This document shows, in pieces, positions 43,576 to 55,800 of a DNA stretch of 64,000 nt (the first letter of the stretch is position 1; each line of letters begins with the position of its first letter). The stretch spans positions 19,989,526 to 20,053,525 of the forward strand of contig OZ038460.1 in assembly GCA_964036195.1 (NCBI GenBank), read 5' to 3'. The stretch is from Sphaerolaimus hirsutus. Taxonomy: Eukaryota > Nematoda > Chromadorea > Monhysterida > Sphaerolaimidae. The notes beneath the pieces are model-generated. The model was given only the letters and a program-made list of their open reading frames with translations. It made no database searches and was not told the DNA's origin. Both the position numbers and the translations under genes were made by a program.

Positions 43576-44657
43576 AGGAAAAATGTCTTTGGCCTCCTGA
43601 TCGGGAACAAAAAATTCAACGTCTCCCCCGCTAACGTGCGATCTGTGTCGGGATATAAATGGGATGAATTCTTGTAAAGTAAGGTGCCTTTATGTCACAT
43701 GTCGATTTTTAGCTGTCTGGGTGCGTTGCTGCTCATTTGACAGCCATCTAGAGTCAAATTTCCGGTGGAAAAATGTCTTTAGCCTTTTTGTGAAAATGTT
43801 AAAACAAGGAAAAAAACATGTTAAAATGATGAAAAAGACTACGATTCGATGTGAAAAATAGGATGCACTGCTCAAATATTTATCACTTTGCAAATTTATA
43901 TTCAAAATTTATATATACCGTGAACTTGATACGCGGCACTCACACTGATTTCTCATCAAGTTCAAAATTGTCTGCCGTCGGTCGGCAGACAAATATTGAC
44001 CCGGCATGGTGCAGATTTTTGAAATTATGAACAAAATGAAATGTTGGCACCGTGCCAGCTCATGGCTGCGCGCATTTAGCGAAATGTAAAAAAAGCAAAA
44101 AAAATTCGCGGCGCTGCGTTCACGGTTAACAAAATGTTGACTATATACACCATATTTCTACTGTATAGGGTTGACATAATGAGCCCCCCGCCTATGTATG
44201 AGTTTAACCCCTCAGTGACCCATATTTAATGTTTGGTTTGCCATTGAACCAAAAAAACAAAGGGCTAAAGACATATTTCCTGGAGTGTAAGTGACGGATA
44301 TATCCCGTTATAAATAAGTGGAAACTCAGGTGGACCGTGAACTATGCGTCCAAAATTACTTGTGTCTTAGTCGATAACCGGCGAGCGGGGTACTTAAGCA
44401 CGCACTTTCACAAAAAAAGGAAAGCGTTTGCTTTCCTGGACCATTTTTGCTAATTTTTGGAAACATTCTGATTATATTAATGATGACGTCATAATGGAGT
44501 GTTTCCTTTAGAAAAATGCATAGCGTGCAGTCGGCGAAGTATAATTATTTTTATGTGCCTAAGTAAAATGCATCTGACAATTAGGCGTACATTTATGACT
44601 GACAGGTATTTCTTCACTAATACATAGCTTGCTCATATTTATAACTTTACTTGTCAC
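43576..44657. other. No gene seen
   Basis: AT-rich, with short open stretches that have no support. The sequence TGGCACCGTGCCAGC (44045) is a small palindrome. Confidence 0.35.
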
Positions 44658-45607
44658 TAGTGATGTTAAAGGCACCGGGAAAAATGGCACCGCACCGGCA
44701 CCTTTGCCAACACATGAAAAGGGCACCTGGCACCCTGGGGCACCGGCCAGAAAATGGCACCGCACCGCACCGGCACCGGTGCCTTTTGGAAAAAATGGCA
44801 CCGGCACCGAAGGGCACCGGCGGGTTACCGGTGCTAGCACCGAAAGGCACCGCACCGGGCTGGAATTTCTGAAGTAAATATCGGGCAGTTTCTCAGTGGT
44901 CTCACCTTTGGAAGTGCATATTTCCATGAATTTTCAACCGATTTTGATGGTTGAGCACTTAAAATGATCAGAATGATGTGGCAATCACTTTTATGAAGCA
45001 ATTACAATGATTACAAATGAAAGATAAAATATTTAATTCACTACAATGTCCATAGCCACTATTGTCTACTGATCGGAGTCGTTGCTGTACAGAGAATGGA
45101 ACTATCTCTGTCATAAACTGACAACAAATTAAGTAACATAACTAAGTTTTGAACAAAAAAGTAAGATAAATATAAAATATAAAAATTATATAAAGTTCAA
45201 CAAAATTTTAGATTCGCTCATCAGATAACGTATCGGGTATAATGGATTTCACAGTAGGTATATTTATTTGATGGGAGGTTTACAAAATAGGCAAAAACGG
45301 TTGGGTAAATATATCGCTGTTTTTTTTAAATATGAATAAGCACATACTATGGACAAAATTGCACAGCACATGAAGCCTTGGCCGGTGCCTTTCCCGGTGC
45401 CTTTTACTTTGGCCCTGGTGCTAGCACCTTTGGCACAGGCAAAAAAATGGCACCGCACCGTACCGGCACCGGTGCTATTCTGAAAAAATGGCACCAGCAC
45501 CGGCATGGCACCCCTGAAGGTTGCAATGGCACCGCACCAGCACCGGTGCTGGTGCCCTTCGGTGCCCAGCACCGGGGCACCGGTGCCCCGGTGCCTTTAC
45601 ATCACTA
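44658..45607. mobile_element. hAT-like non-autonomous element, GGCACCG family
   Basis: Ends TAGTGATGTTAAAGGCACC and GGTGCCTTTACATCACTA, flanked by the exact duplication CTTGTCAC (44650-44657 and 45608-45615). The arms are CACCGGCACCG repeats and the middle is AT-rich. Non-coding; open stretches in it are repeat translations. Confidence 0.88.
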
Positions 45608-45615
45608 CTTGTCAC

Positions 45616-46032
45616 TTGATTAACGACTAACGACTGCACTTGCCACTTATCACTTTACTTGTCTTTTGCCCACTTACGAATTGGCCCCTGGTCAACATGG
45701 GGTTACATACAGCGTTGCAGGACCAGTGTGACAATGCGCAGAGAATGTTTCAGGGAAATATGGTTGTTGCAAGTTCGTTTCAAGTTGGGGGTGTCCTGTA
45801 ATTAGGGTTCTTTGATGGAACTGTGGACTGCATATAGCATTGGAAAACATTGGTGATTTTGCGGAAATATGATTCAATATGCCTACTCTCAGAAATGTCT
45901 CAAAACGAATTGAAAAGAATATTGAAAATGTAAACAGAATACCAGATAAAAACTATTGATTTTCAGCTCACAAATCCTAGCAAAAATGCCGTGCAAAAAA
46001 ATTGCCGATCAATCCTTCCAGACGGTTCTAAA
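45616..46032. other. No gene seen
   Basis: 45625-45682 (CACTTGCCACTTATCACTTTA..CACTTACGAATTGGCCCCTG) looks like the far end of the family-2 element that starts at 43281. The rest is unassigned. Confidence 0.35.
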
Positions 46033-46826
46033 TACCGTATTTCCTCGAAATACCCCCAGGGGGTTTATTTTTTCAGAGTGAAAATTTTGAGTTGGTATTT
46101 CGAGGGGGGCTTATTCGAGGGGGGTTATTATTTCGTCAGAAGTTTTCATGAAATATCATAGTAAAAGAGTACGCCTTTTCATACCCAAAACCCGTAATAA
46201 ACGCGATAATATAGGATATATTCGGACATATCGGGTATATAGACGTACATCTGTATACATATTAGCATATACCGTAAATCCTCGAATAAGTCCCCGGGGG
46301 AGTTATTTTTTCCTCAAAATTATTTGACGGGGGACTTATTCGAGGGGGGGAGTTATTCGAGGGGGGGAGTTATACTGAGTAAAATACTTGATCAGTATAT
46401 CATCTGAATGGTGTTAGGTAGACTGCATAAACGTGTGAGCCAGAATATAAATCCCGTAATTCATGCAATAAAATCAATGCTAGTGTGCATAAACTGCAAA
46501 ATAATGAATGCTTTTAATGAACATATACATACATACGTTTTTTAAACTTGGACTTCGTTCCCACCCACAAAAGGGGGGGGGGAGTTATTCGAGGGGGGGA
46601 GTTATTTTTTCCTCAGTCAGTTTACAGGGGGGAGTTATTCGAGGGGGGGAGTTATTCGAGGGGGGGGACTTATTCGAGGATTTACGGTAGGTATGTGTAT
46701 CTGCGATGAAAATTGGCGTCAATAAATACATCATGTACAGTGCATACATGATGTACATCATTCCAGACGGGGGTATTTCGAGGGGGGGTTAATTCAAGGG
46801 GGGGGGTAATTCGAGGAAATACGGTA
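46033..46826. mobile_element. T-family element with a second one nested inside
   Basis: The outer copy runs TACCGTATTTCCTCG (46033) to CGAGGAAATACGGTA (46826). Nested at 46270-46689 is a variant with ends TACCGTAAATCCTCGAATAA and TTATTCGAGGATTTACGGTA. G-run interiors, non-coding. Confidence 0.7.
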
Positions 46827-46896
46827 GGTATATTACTGAAAAAAAGTGAAAAATTAGGCATCTCCCCACCAAAAAAACCCTTAAAATTAACCGCAG

Positions 46897-49800
46897 TCCG
46901 ACGTTACTCAAACTGCGAATACCAACCCATGGGCAAGTGGTTCGATGAAGCCAACAGAAAGGGGAAGTGCTTATATTTGCAGAAATTGGAGGGCGCACGC
47001 GGTGCACTCCCGGACCCTGTAAAATATCCTGTAAAATGTAAAATGTCATGCAAAGTGTCTAAAGTCATGGAAAATGCCCTGGAAAATGTCAAACGAGTTT
47101 GCCACTTTGCAGGGCATTTTACATGACTTCTGACACTTTGCATGACATTTTACATTTTACAGGATATTTTACAGGGTCCGGGAGTGCCCCCAGGCCCTGA
47201 GCATTTTATGAAATGCGGCAGCGAGGGCGGCACGGCCTTGGCGATAGCCACGGTCGAGGAATTCAATTACGTGTACGAAAGATGGATTAACACCAGAGGT
47301 GTGTTTTGGTTGTTGTGTTTTTGTGGGGGCAGGTGCCTAATAGGAGATCTATCACAGAGCAAGCACATCCCGAAAAACGTATTTACTCAGTACGCGAGTA
47401 TACATACTTTTTGAGTAAACGTAAATACATTTGAACAACTATGTTAAAATGTCGTTTGAAAAAAACGCTTGCACATTTACGTAGTCACAACTAGTGATGA
47501 AATGGCGCCCTTGGCGCCTGGCGGGCACCCAAAAAAGGGCACCAGAATGGCGTCAACATGGTTTTAGGGTGAGTTTTCACAATATTGACAAAATTAACAA
47601 TATTGAGTGCATCAAGAATAGTTTTTCAACTTAATCAGAGAAATTGTTGTTGTGACATTGGTCAGATTATCTCACAGACATTTGTAGTGTTTGTGTCCAC
47701 CATTTTACCTGTCAGTCTGTTAGGGATACCCTTCCATTTGAACCTATTCCATTCTACTAGAAGAACTATGGTATTCATAAAAATCAGTTACATAAATACA
47801 GTAACATTCTCAACTCACATCAGCATATGACTGTGCTTCTTTCACGTTTTTTTCTGCCTCTATTGTTATTTTGAACACAACGCGATTGTGAAGGGAGTGA
47901 ATTAACAGTTGAGTACTTTCTCCATGGCGCCATTGGCGCCTGGCGCCCCGTTTCTGAATGGCGCCATGGCGCCCCTGGCACTTGGCGCAATTTTTCTGTG
48001 GCGCCCTTGGAGCCTGGCGCCCTTTTTTCTGGCACTTTTCCATCACTAGTCACAACGCAGATGCGGACTACGCGCTAATGGGTGCTGTAAACATGTGGTC
48101 AGTTGAATATTATACCAATCCTGACGGATCTCCTTTCTATGGCGCGCCATACGATGCACGGCATCCCACCAGTGGATTTTGGCGTAAGTTCTTACCGTAT
48201 TTCTCCGTGTAAACCGCCCGGGCGTTATACAAAACCAAGGCACTTTTCAGCAACCTTTTTTAAAACTTGTATAACGCCCGGGCGTTAAATTATTGGGGAG
48301 GGGGGCGTTATACACGGAAAACATTTCGCTTACAAATCTGCATAAATATTTTTTTCCCAGCGTGCAGCGAATTCAATGAAAAACGTGCATATGCTGAATA
48401 ACAATGCATGCCGCAAAGTCACAGCATTCAAAAATTCAAACGACATGAACGCTTCATTACTGTGCAGCTCGATTTGACATAAAAATATTTCAAATTGGCT
48501 TAAGTTTTTGAAACCAAGTATAGCGCCCCGGGGCGCTATAAAGCTGTATAACGCCCCGGGCGTTGTGCACGGGGGGGGCGGTTTACACGGAGAAATACGG
48601 TAATGTGAGCAGAGTAAGTATAGTTGGTTCAGATGGGGGTGCACTGATACGCACATCTGCCCGTTACGCACATTTGCCAGTTTTTTTCACTTGACACTTT
48701 TTTGATTTCTTGACACTTGACACTTCACTCACAAGTGATTTTCGGATATGAGTGAAGTGAAAAACGCAGCGCAATGACATGAGTGAACTTTTTTCACTTC
48801 ACTCATCTGAAAATCACTTGAAAATGTGTCAAGTGAAAAATAGCTATTTTTCACTGTTTTTTTCACTTGACACATTTTCAAGTGATTTTCAGATATGAGT
48901 GAAGTGAAAAAAGTTCACTAATGTCATTGCGCAACTTTTTTTCACTTTACTCATATCTGAAAATCACTTGAAAAAGTGTCAAGTGAAAAAAATGGGCAAA
49001 CGTGCGTAATGGGCAGATGTGCGTATCAGGCGGGCCTGCCCCGTTCAGATTTCGCACAGGGGTTCAGTATGGCAGCGGGTTTTGTGGGGTTACCCCCAGA
49101 AGCTCCAGCTATCTATTTCGCGGCAAAATTTCGAAGGGTTAACGAGGGGTGTATTTCGAGCGGGGGTTTATTTTTTCGTTATTTCGAGTTTTAATCAAAA
49201 AATACAATTTCAGTAAAAGGTCAACCAGAGGGTTGGGGGAAAAAATGTCGATCAAAAAGTATGGTAATTTTCGCTGACCAATGAGCATTTTTGTTTGTAC
49301 AAGTGATTAGTGCAGCAATTTGCGCATTATCTACTGTGGATCTTGTGAATCATGTCACATTTATATCATGTATTGAGCAGGATGGGTCACATATGAGACA
49401 TTTTGTCGTTATGATAGATCTAAGGTTTAAATTATGTCTTTATCATAGTGTATTGAACAGAAATATGAGAAAATTTGAAAACATGTTTTTAAATTTCCAA
49501 ATCATTCTTGAGACAAAATCGATTTTCAATCGATTGTTACTGATCAGACTACATGCTTAAATGTAATTGCACATTAAATAGGAAATAAGAATAGCTTTTT
49601 GAATTTTTCCAATATTTTTGTTGTTTTCACATGAAAATGTAACTTTCACTTTAGATTTCACTTTTCTGAATAAATTCAAAAGCAAAGTTTAAGATTTGAA
49701 AAGTTTCAAAAATTTAAAATGTGAAATGTCATTTTAGTGGGGAAATGGGGATACAGCTGGGAAATGGGCGGCATTTCATGCTGCTGTTGTTTTCCAAATG

Positions 49801-52800
49801 CAGATTTTTAGTTTCACATTCTTTAGCTGTACGCGTGTTGGTGCACACTTTAAACAGATTTCCGGTCTCCGTATGAAACATTTGGGGATTTATCAGGATC
49901 CATATAAATACTTATCTACCACCCAGTATTTTTCATATGCATGACAAACAAAGCTCATGCCGCCAGCGGTTTATACAGCATTAAGCCATGATCAAGCGCT
50001 GAGTTGCACTTCAAAGGCGACGCCGCACTCCGCCGTATTGTGCCTACACACACTAGTTTTCACCGCCTTCGTGTGAAAACTTAAATTTTTTCAAATGCAA
50101 ATTAATAAACACGGTTGAATGATTTCATTTAAATTAAATTTGAATTAAAATTAATGAAAGTTAAAGTTTGAAAATTTGAAAAATAAAACACATATAGCAT
50201 ACGATAAGAGTAGGCTGAATGTCGCCATGTGGCCATTTCAGTTTTCACACGTGTCACGGTGAAAACTAGTGTGTGTAGGGCCATTGGTGTCTACCATATT
50301 CTTTAATCGACCCTTTTTAGGCCCAGAGCAACCACAGTCGGCGCGCGGCGGTTCTTATGAGTACTGCGTGAACCTTATTCGGGGCGACCGCGCACACGAT
50401 TATTATTGCGAGCTGGATCGGACCTTTTCTGCGTGCTCCTTTCATCGTTCGTTTTTAAATCTGCCATTTTTGTATGTTTTTTTGGGGGGTAATTTAGAAC
50501 GATAAAATGTGGTGTGGTTGTAGATCGTGTCTAATCGATATTTGTTGTTTTATAATACATAATTTGATAAAAAGCGGGGCTGTCGAAAAAAGCGCTTTTT
50601 TCTATCCTTAGCAGGTCCTTAAAAAGCACGCTGCAGAGTTGCGAAAGCGTATTTACGCTTACCCGAAATACCCGGGCAAATGGGTATTTATACTTACGCT
50701 TATGCTTACGCTTTCGTAAAATACCCATACGCTTTTTGCGCTTTCCCAGCCTAATTACCCGGGTACTCAAAGCGTAAAAAAAACGTTTCACACGGTCCAG
50801 TTTTATGCTTTTGAAAAAGTGTAAAACAACAAAAAAAGAACAAAAACAGGTACAAAAAAACTGCAGTATCACACTAAAAACAGCAGCAAACGTATAAATT
50901 CTGTTGAAATACATATGTCTCATCAAAATTGTCTTGCCTAGCCATATCGTAGCTTACGAATTTTGTGGCTGAAAATGGATTCTAAAAACAGTCACTGAGA
51001 GCTTTATTTTGAAACAGTTCACTGAACAAAAACAGACTCTGGGATGCATTACCTTTGCCGCCACTTTTTGTGAGTATATATTCATCTGGTATGCATTTTT
51101 ACTTGATTGTGAATGCATACAGAAACTTAATGTATACCGTATTTCTTCTAATAGAACGACATACCTCCAATATACCTACTCGCTATACAAACTGTGTATA
51201 TGTGGTGCATATATAGTGTACTTACACCGCAAATCCTTGAATAAGACCCCCCCCCCCTCGAATAACTCCCCCTTGAATAGGTCCCCCCTGCTGGCGGGGT
51301 GAGGAAAAAATAACTCCCCCCCCCTTGAATAACTCCCCCCTCTTGGATCACTTATCCCTCTGCTGAAAAGGATATGATACAAAACTACAAAAGAATAGTA
51401 GCCTATGGCAGCGACAGTAGATACATAATGTGTATGCAGTGTATACACATTGTATTTTTGTTGTTGGACAGTGAATTACCTGAATTACACGAGTTTACAT
51501 ACTACATCCATACAATGAATTAAGTCCAAGCTTCCTAAGGACAAAAAACGTCCCCCCTCGAATCACTCCCACCCCCTTGAAACACTCCCCCCTACAAAAC
51601 GTCTGACGAAAAAATAACTCCCCTGGGGTCTTATTCGAGGATTGAGGGTATATGCAAACTAGCAGCAATAAGTACATCATGTACATTGTATACATGATGT
51701 ACGTCATTCCAGACAGGGGTATTTCGAGGGGGGGGTTATTTTTTCCCCAGCTCAAAAACACCTGGGGGTATTTCGAGGGGGGTTAATTCAAGGGGAGGGG
51801 GTATTTCGCGGAAATACGGTAAGTATGCAACTGTGTTCTAATTAAATGTGAAAATATGAATGACAATGGTGTTTCAATTCATCTAAAAGTGAAAGCAAGG
51901 GTGTTTTCTGATGCTCAGAAGCAAGAGCACTTTCTAAAAGAAATTTACGCTTACGCTTTTTTTTACGCTTTCCTAGGTATTTCAAAAATACTTTACGCTT
52001 ACAGTATCCATACTCAAAATTTGGAAAGCATATTTATGCCTACGCTTACGCTTTCCAAAAATACCGGTATTTTAACGACTCTGGCACACTCTGGCAATAA
52101 ATTCATCTCATATTTTTCTAGCAAATGTAAAAAAAATTTCAACAACTTGTTTTTCTCTTTGTTCTTACTTTTTAACATGAATAGTAGGTTTACAGCTTAG
52201 ATTATAAATAAGTAGGGGCATGTTCAATTGTCTCCGCTGTCAATCAATTCCCATTTAAAGCTTCCACCAGTTTAGAATACCCCCTTTTAACCCACCCAGG
52301 AGAACAAGTTGACTGTGACTTCTACGCAAATCTTGGGAATGACCTGAGCGAATACGGTCAATGGACAAAACGTCATCTGGTGCCACTCTCAGACCCTGTG
52401 AAGTGCCTGTAAAATGTCAAATGTCAAGCGGAGTGTCCATGTCGAACGTCATGTAAAATGCTCTGTAAAATGTCAAATGTCAAGCGGAGTGTCCATGTCG
52501 AACGTCATGTAAAATGCTCTGTAAAATGTCAAATGTCAAGCGGAGTGTCGAACGTAATGTAAAATGCCATGTAAAATGGCAAATGCATGGTATTTCACAT
52601 GACTTTGCAAAGTTCTTGAAAGTATCAAACTTTTTTTAAAGTATACATAATTGTTAAGTAGATATTTCTTTTTACTTACCCCCTGAGCATGGTTGGTTTT
52701 TGTAAAATTCTTAAAATTTTCTTTATTAAAATTGTATTTTATTTTATTCATGTTTCATTTTTTTAATTCTGAAATGTCATTAATAAAATAGAATGAAACC

Positions 52801-55800
52801 ATTTTACAAAAATTTTACAAATATTTTACAAAATTTGTACAAAAAATCGGAATCTCGGATGCAAGGCCATAAAACAATGTGCACGCCAGAAGCATGCAGT
52901 TGAATACCAAAAATTTAATTTAGACTTGTGACACTTGCGACGTGTCACAAGTCTAAATTTTGGTTGCGACGTAGGTATCTTGAATTTTGACCCTCGCAGG
53001 AGCTGTATTGATGTGTAGCTAATTGCTCCTCCCAAGGGAAGATAGCTAAAAATTTGTTATATTTGGGGGTGGGGGGCTTGCGGGGTTCAATATAAAGGCT
53101 TTTTCAAGGTATGGAATGAAGAAAATGGGGAAAAAATAACATAAATTAGTGATTTTTAAGGTGAAAAATATATTAAAAGATGTGCAAATTCTCAACTTTT
53201 AGCAAAAATACTTTTAAATCACAACAATGAAAGCAATAACAAGGAACCAGTTCTGCAAATGGGCAGATAGAATCTTAAGCAACAGGATAGAAAGCGAGCT
53301 GTCAGTGTTTTGTGGGTCGCTGTGAATGTGCTGTTTGCCTATTACTAGGGTGTCAAATTTCCGTTTCCGTTTTCCGTTTCCGCCTTTCCGCAGGAAAATT
53401 TTTTACCTTTCCATTTTCCGTTTTCCGGCAGCCAAAAAATTTTTACCTTTCCGTTTTCCGTTTTCCGGCAGCCGAAAAATTTTTACCTTTCCGTTTTCCG
53501 TTTTCCGGCAGCTGAAATTTTTTTACCTTTCCGTTTCCGTTTTTCCGGCCCATTTTTCCGTTTTCCGGCTGAAAAATTTTTACCTTTCCATTTCCGTTTT
53601 ACCAGGCCATTTTTCCATTTTCTGGCTCAATTTTCAGTTTTCTGGCATTTTTCCATTGTTTTTTCAATCTGTATTTATCTTCAATTGGCTCATCCCATTG
53701 TGTTGTTTTTGTCTCTTGGAGCAGCATTGACAACTGGGATTTCAGGGTCAGTGAAACAGGTGCTGTGAACCCAATTGGGTCATATGCTGACACCAATAAT
53801 TTATTCAAGTTTCATCTGGTTGGTGTTGTGATGCTGTCAATTTGCAATTTTGGTGTTGATATTGCCAGCATGTCTGTTCGGTGATTTTATTTGATTACTG
53901 CGACAATTTTATTCACCTTTGGATCATGTCATTTTCTGCTATTTCATTCATGACTGATCTGGAGTTTGACAGCCATTCCCTCATGTTCATAGAACATTGG
54001 TTCAATAAAGCTTTGACTTTGTAATATAGTTCTAAAGCTTCAACTTCATTCGTGACACTCATGATGAAGTTATCGATGTAAATGTTGTTTATTATCATCG
54101 CCAACTGGTTTCGTTCCCCTTCATTTTCTTCATATTCATTCATGTTGTTTATTGTCACATTTAAATGGTATTTTATGACTGCTGGGCTGCAGACAAGTCC
54201 AAACAGTATGCGGTCAAAACGAAGTACTATTAAGTTATTTTCAGTTACTGGTTTTGAGGCATCTTTCAGCCAGAAAAATTGTGTGTAGTCTCTAGCTTGG
54301 TCATGCAATCCTATTTGCAAAAATGCCTTTTCAATATTGGCAGTTAATGCTAGATTGCCTGCCCTGAACCTCAGGAGTAGGCCCAGTGCTGATGGTGTTG
54401 TAATTGGTCCTCTAAAAAGGCACTCGTTGAAACTGGGCTTACCTGCCAACCCTTTCGTACACGATTCTGCATGATGTCGATTTGCCCGGCATGATTACTG
54501 GCTGGTGTGGCAGGTAATGAATCCCCTTGTTGTCTGTTTTGTCGTCACAGATCTCAATTATTCCCTTTTCTAGTTGGTCATCCAAAACTTTCCGGTATTG
54601 TTCGAATAAGTTTGGATCTTTGTTGAATCTTCTTATCAGTGATTTAAACTGCACCAAGGCTTCTGCTTTTCCTGTGGGCAGGTCACTGATACTCTCGTTA
54701 TACGGCCAGTCAATATAGTATCGTTTGTTGTTGTCGTTGAATTTTATGCTATTTATTATCATCTCCTCTGCAATGTTGTCATCAATTGCATAGGGGTCAT
54801 CAGTGATCCCCACTGCTTCTAGACTGTGAAATTGTCATAGTGTTTCCTTTCCGATGGCCACTATGGCTACTTTTTGATGATTTTTTGTTGGTTCAGTTAA
54901 GCTTGAACTACAAGTGAAGTTACAGGCATGATCCATAGTTGCAGAATGTACAGCTACCACAATCAAAACCAAACAGGCCAACCTGCATGCAGGTTTTCCT
55001 TCTGCAAATTTGTCTATTACCGTGCTAATTTCACCTTATTTTTTCCGTTTCCGTGAAAATTTTGCTTTCCGTTTTCCGTTTTCCGGCATTTCATTTTTCC
55101 GTTTTCCGTTTTCTGGCCGACAATTTTTTTTTACCTTTCCGTTTTCCGTTTTCCGCTGAGTGAAATTTTTTTACCTTTCCGTTTTCCGTTTTCCGTAAAG
55201 TGAAAAAATTTTACCTTTCCGTTTTCCGTTTTCCGTAAAAAATTTTTTTTGACACCCTACCTATTACCAGCTATTGTTGGACTAAATGTGCTTACCTAAA
55301 TGTGTATATAGGTATACCGATTTTTAGCTTGTCCCCCCTTCATTTTAGGTTTGTCCTATTTTTCTCTCATGCATTGAAAAAATCCTATATAAAAACAACT
55401 TATCTGAAATACGTTTTCTGTACTTGGGTACTTTTAAAAAGTATTCGCACCAACTACGGCCCAGGTAATTTTGTTCCTAGGAACTCGAGTGCGTACGAAT
55501 GTTTTGATGTAACGTGGGTAGTGATGTAAAAGCGCCATGGCGCTGGCGCCTGGCGCTAGCGCCAAAGCAAAAAGCGCCATGGCGCTTTTGGCGCTTGGCG
55601 CCTTTTTGCCGTGGCGCCATTGGCGCTTGGCGCTGTGCTACGGAAAAGCGCCATGGCGCTTTTGGCGCTTGGCGCTATGATGCCGTGGCGCCATTGGCGC
55701 TTGGCGCTAGCGTCCGAAAAAGCGCCAAAAAAGCGCCAAGGAGTTCAAAAAATATATCATTATATTATGTATAAAGACCTTGTGTGCATAATTCGCATTA

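Noticed and set aside
44559..44927. Open frames over the GGCACCG arrays, both strands
   Set aside because: Simple repeat translation within the element 44658-45607.
47585..47830. Hydrophobic 81-codon ORF
   Set aside because: Lies in the AT-rich middle of a non-autonomous hAT-like element and has no counterpart in related copies.
52402..52560. CRISPR-like regular repeats
   Set aside because: Only three contiguous units without unique spacers, no cas genes, and clearly eukaryotic surroundings.
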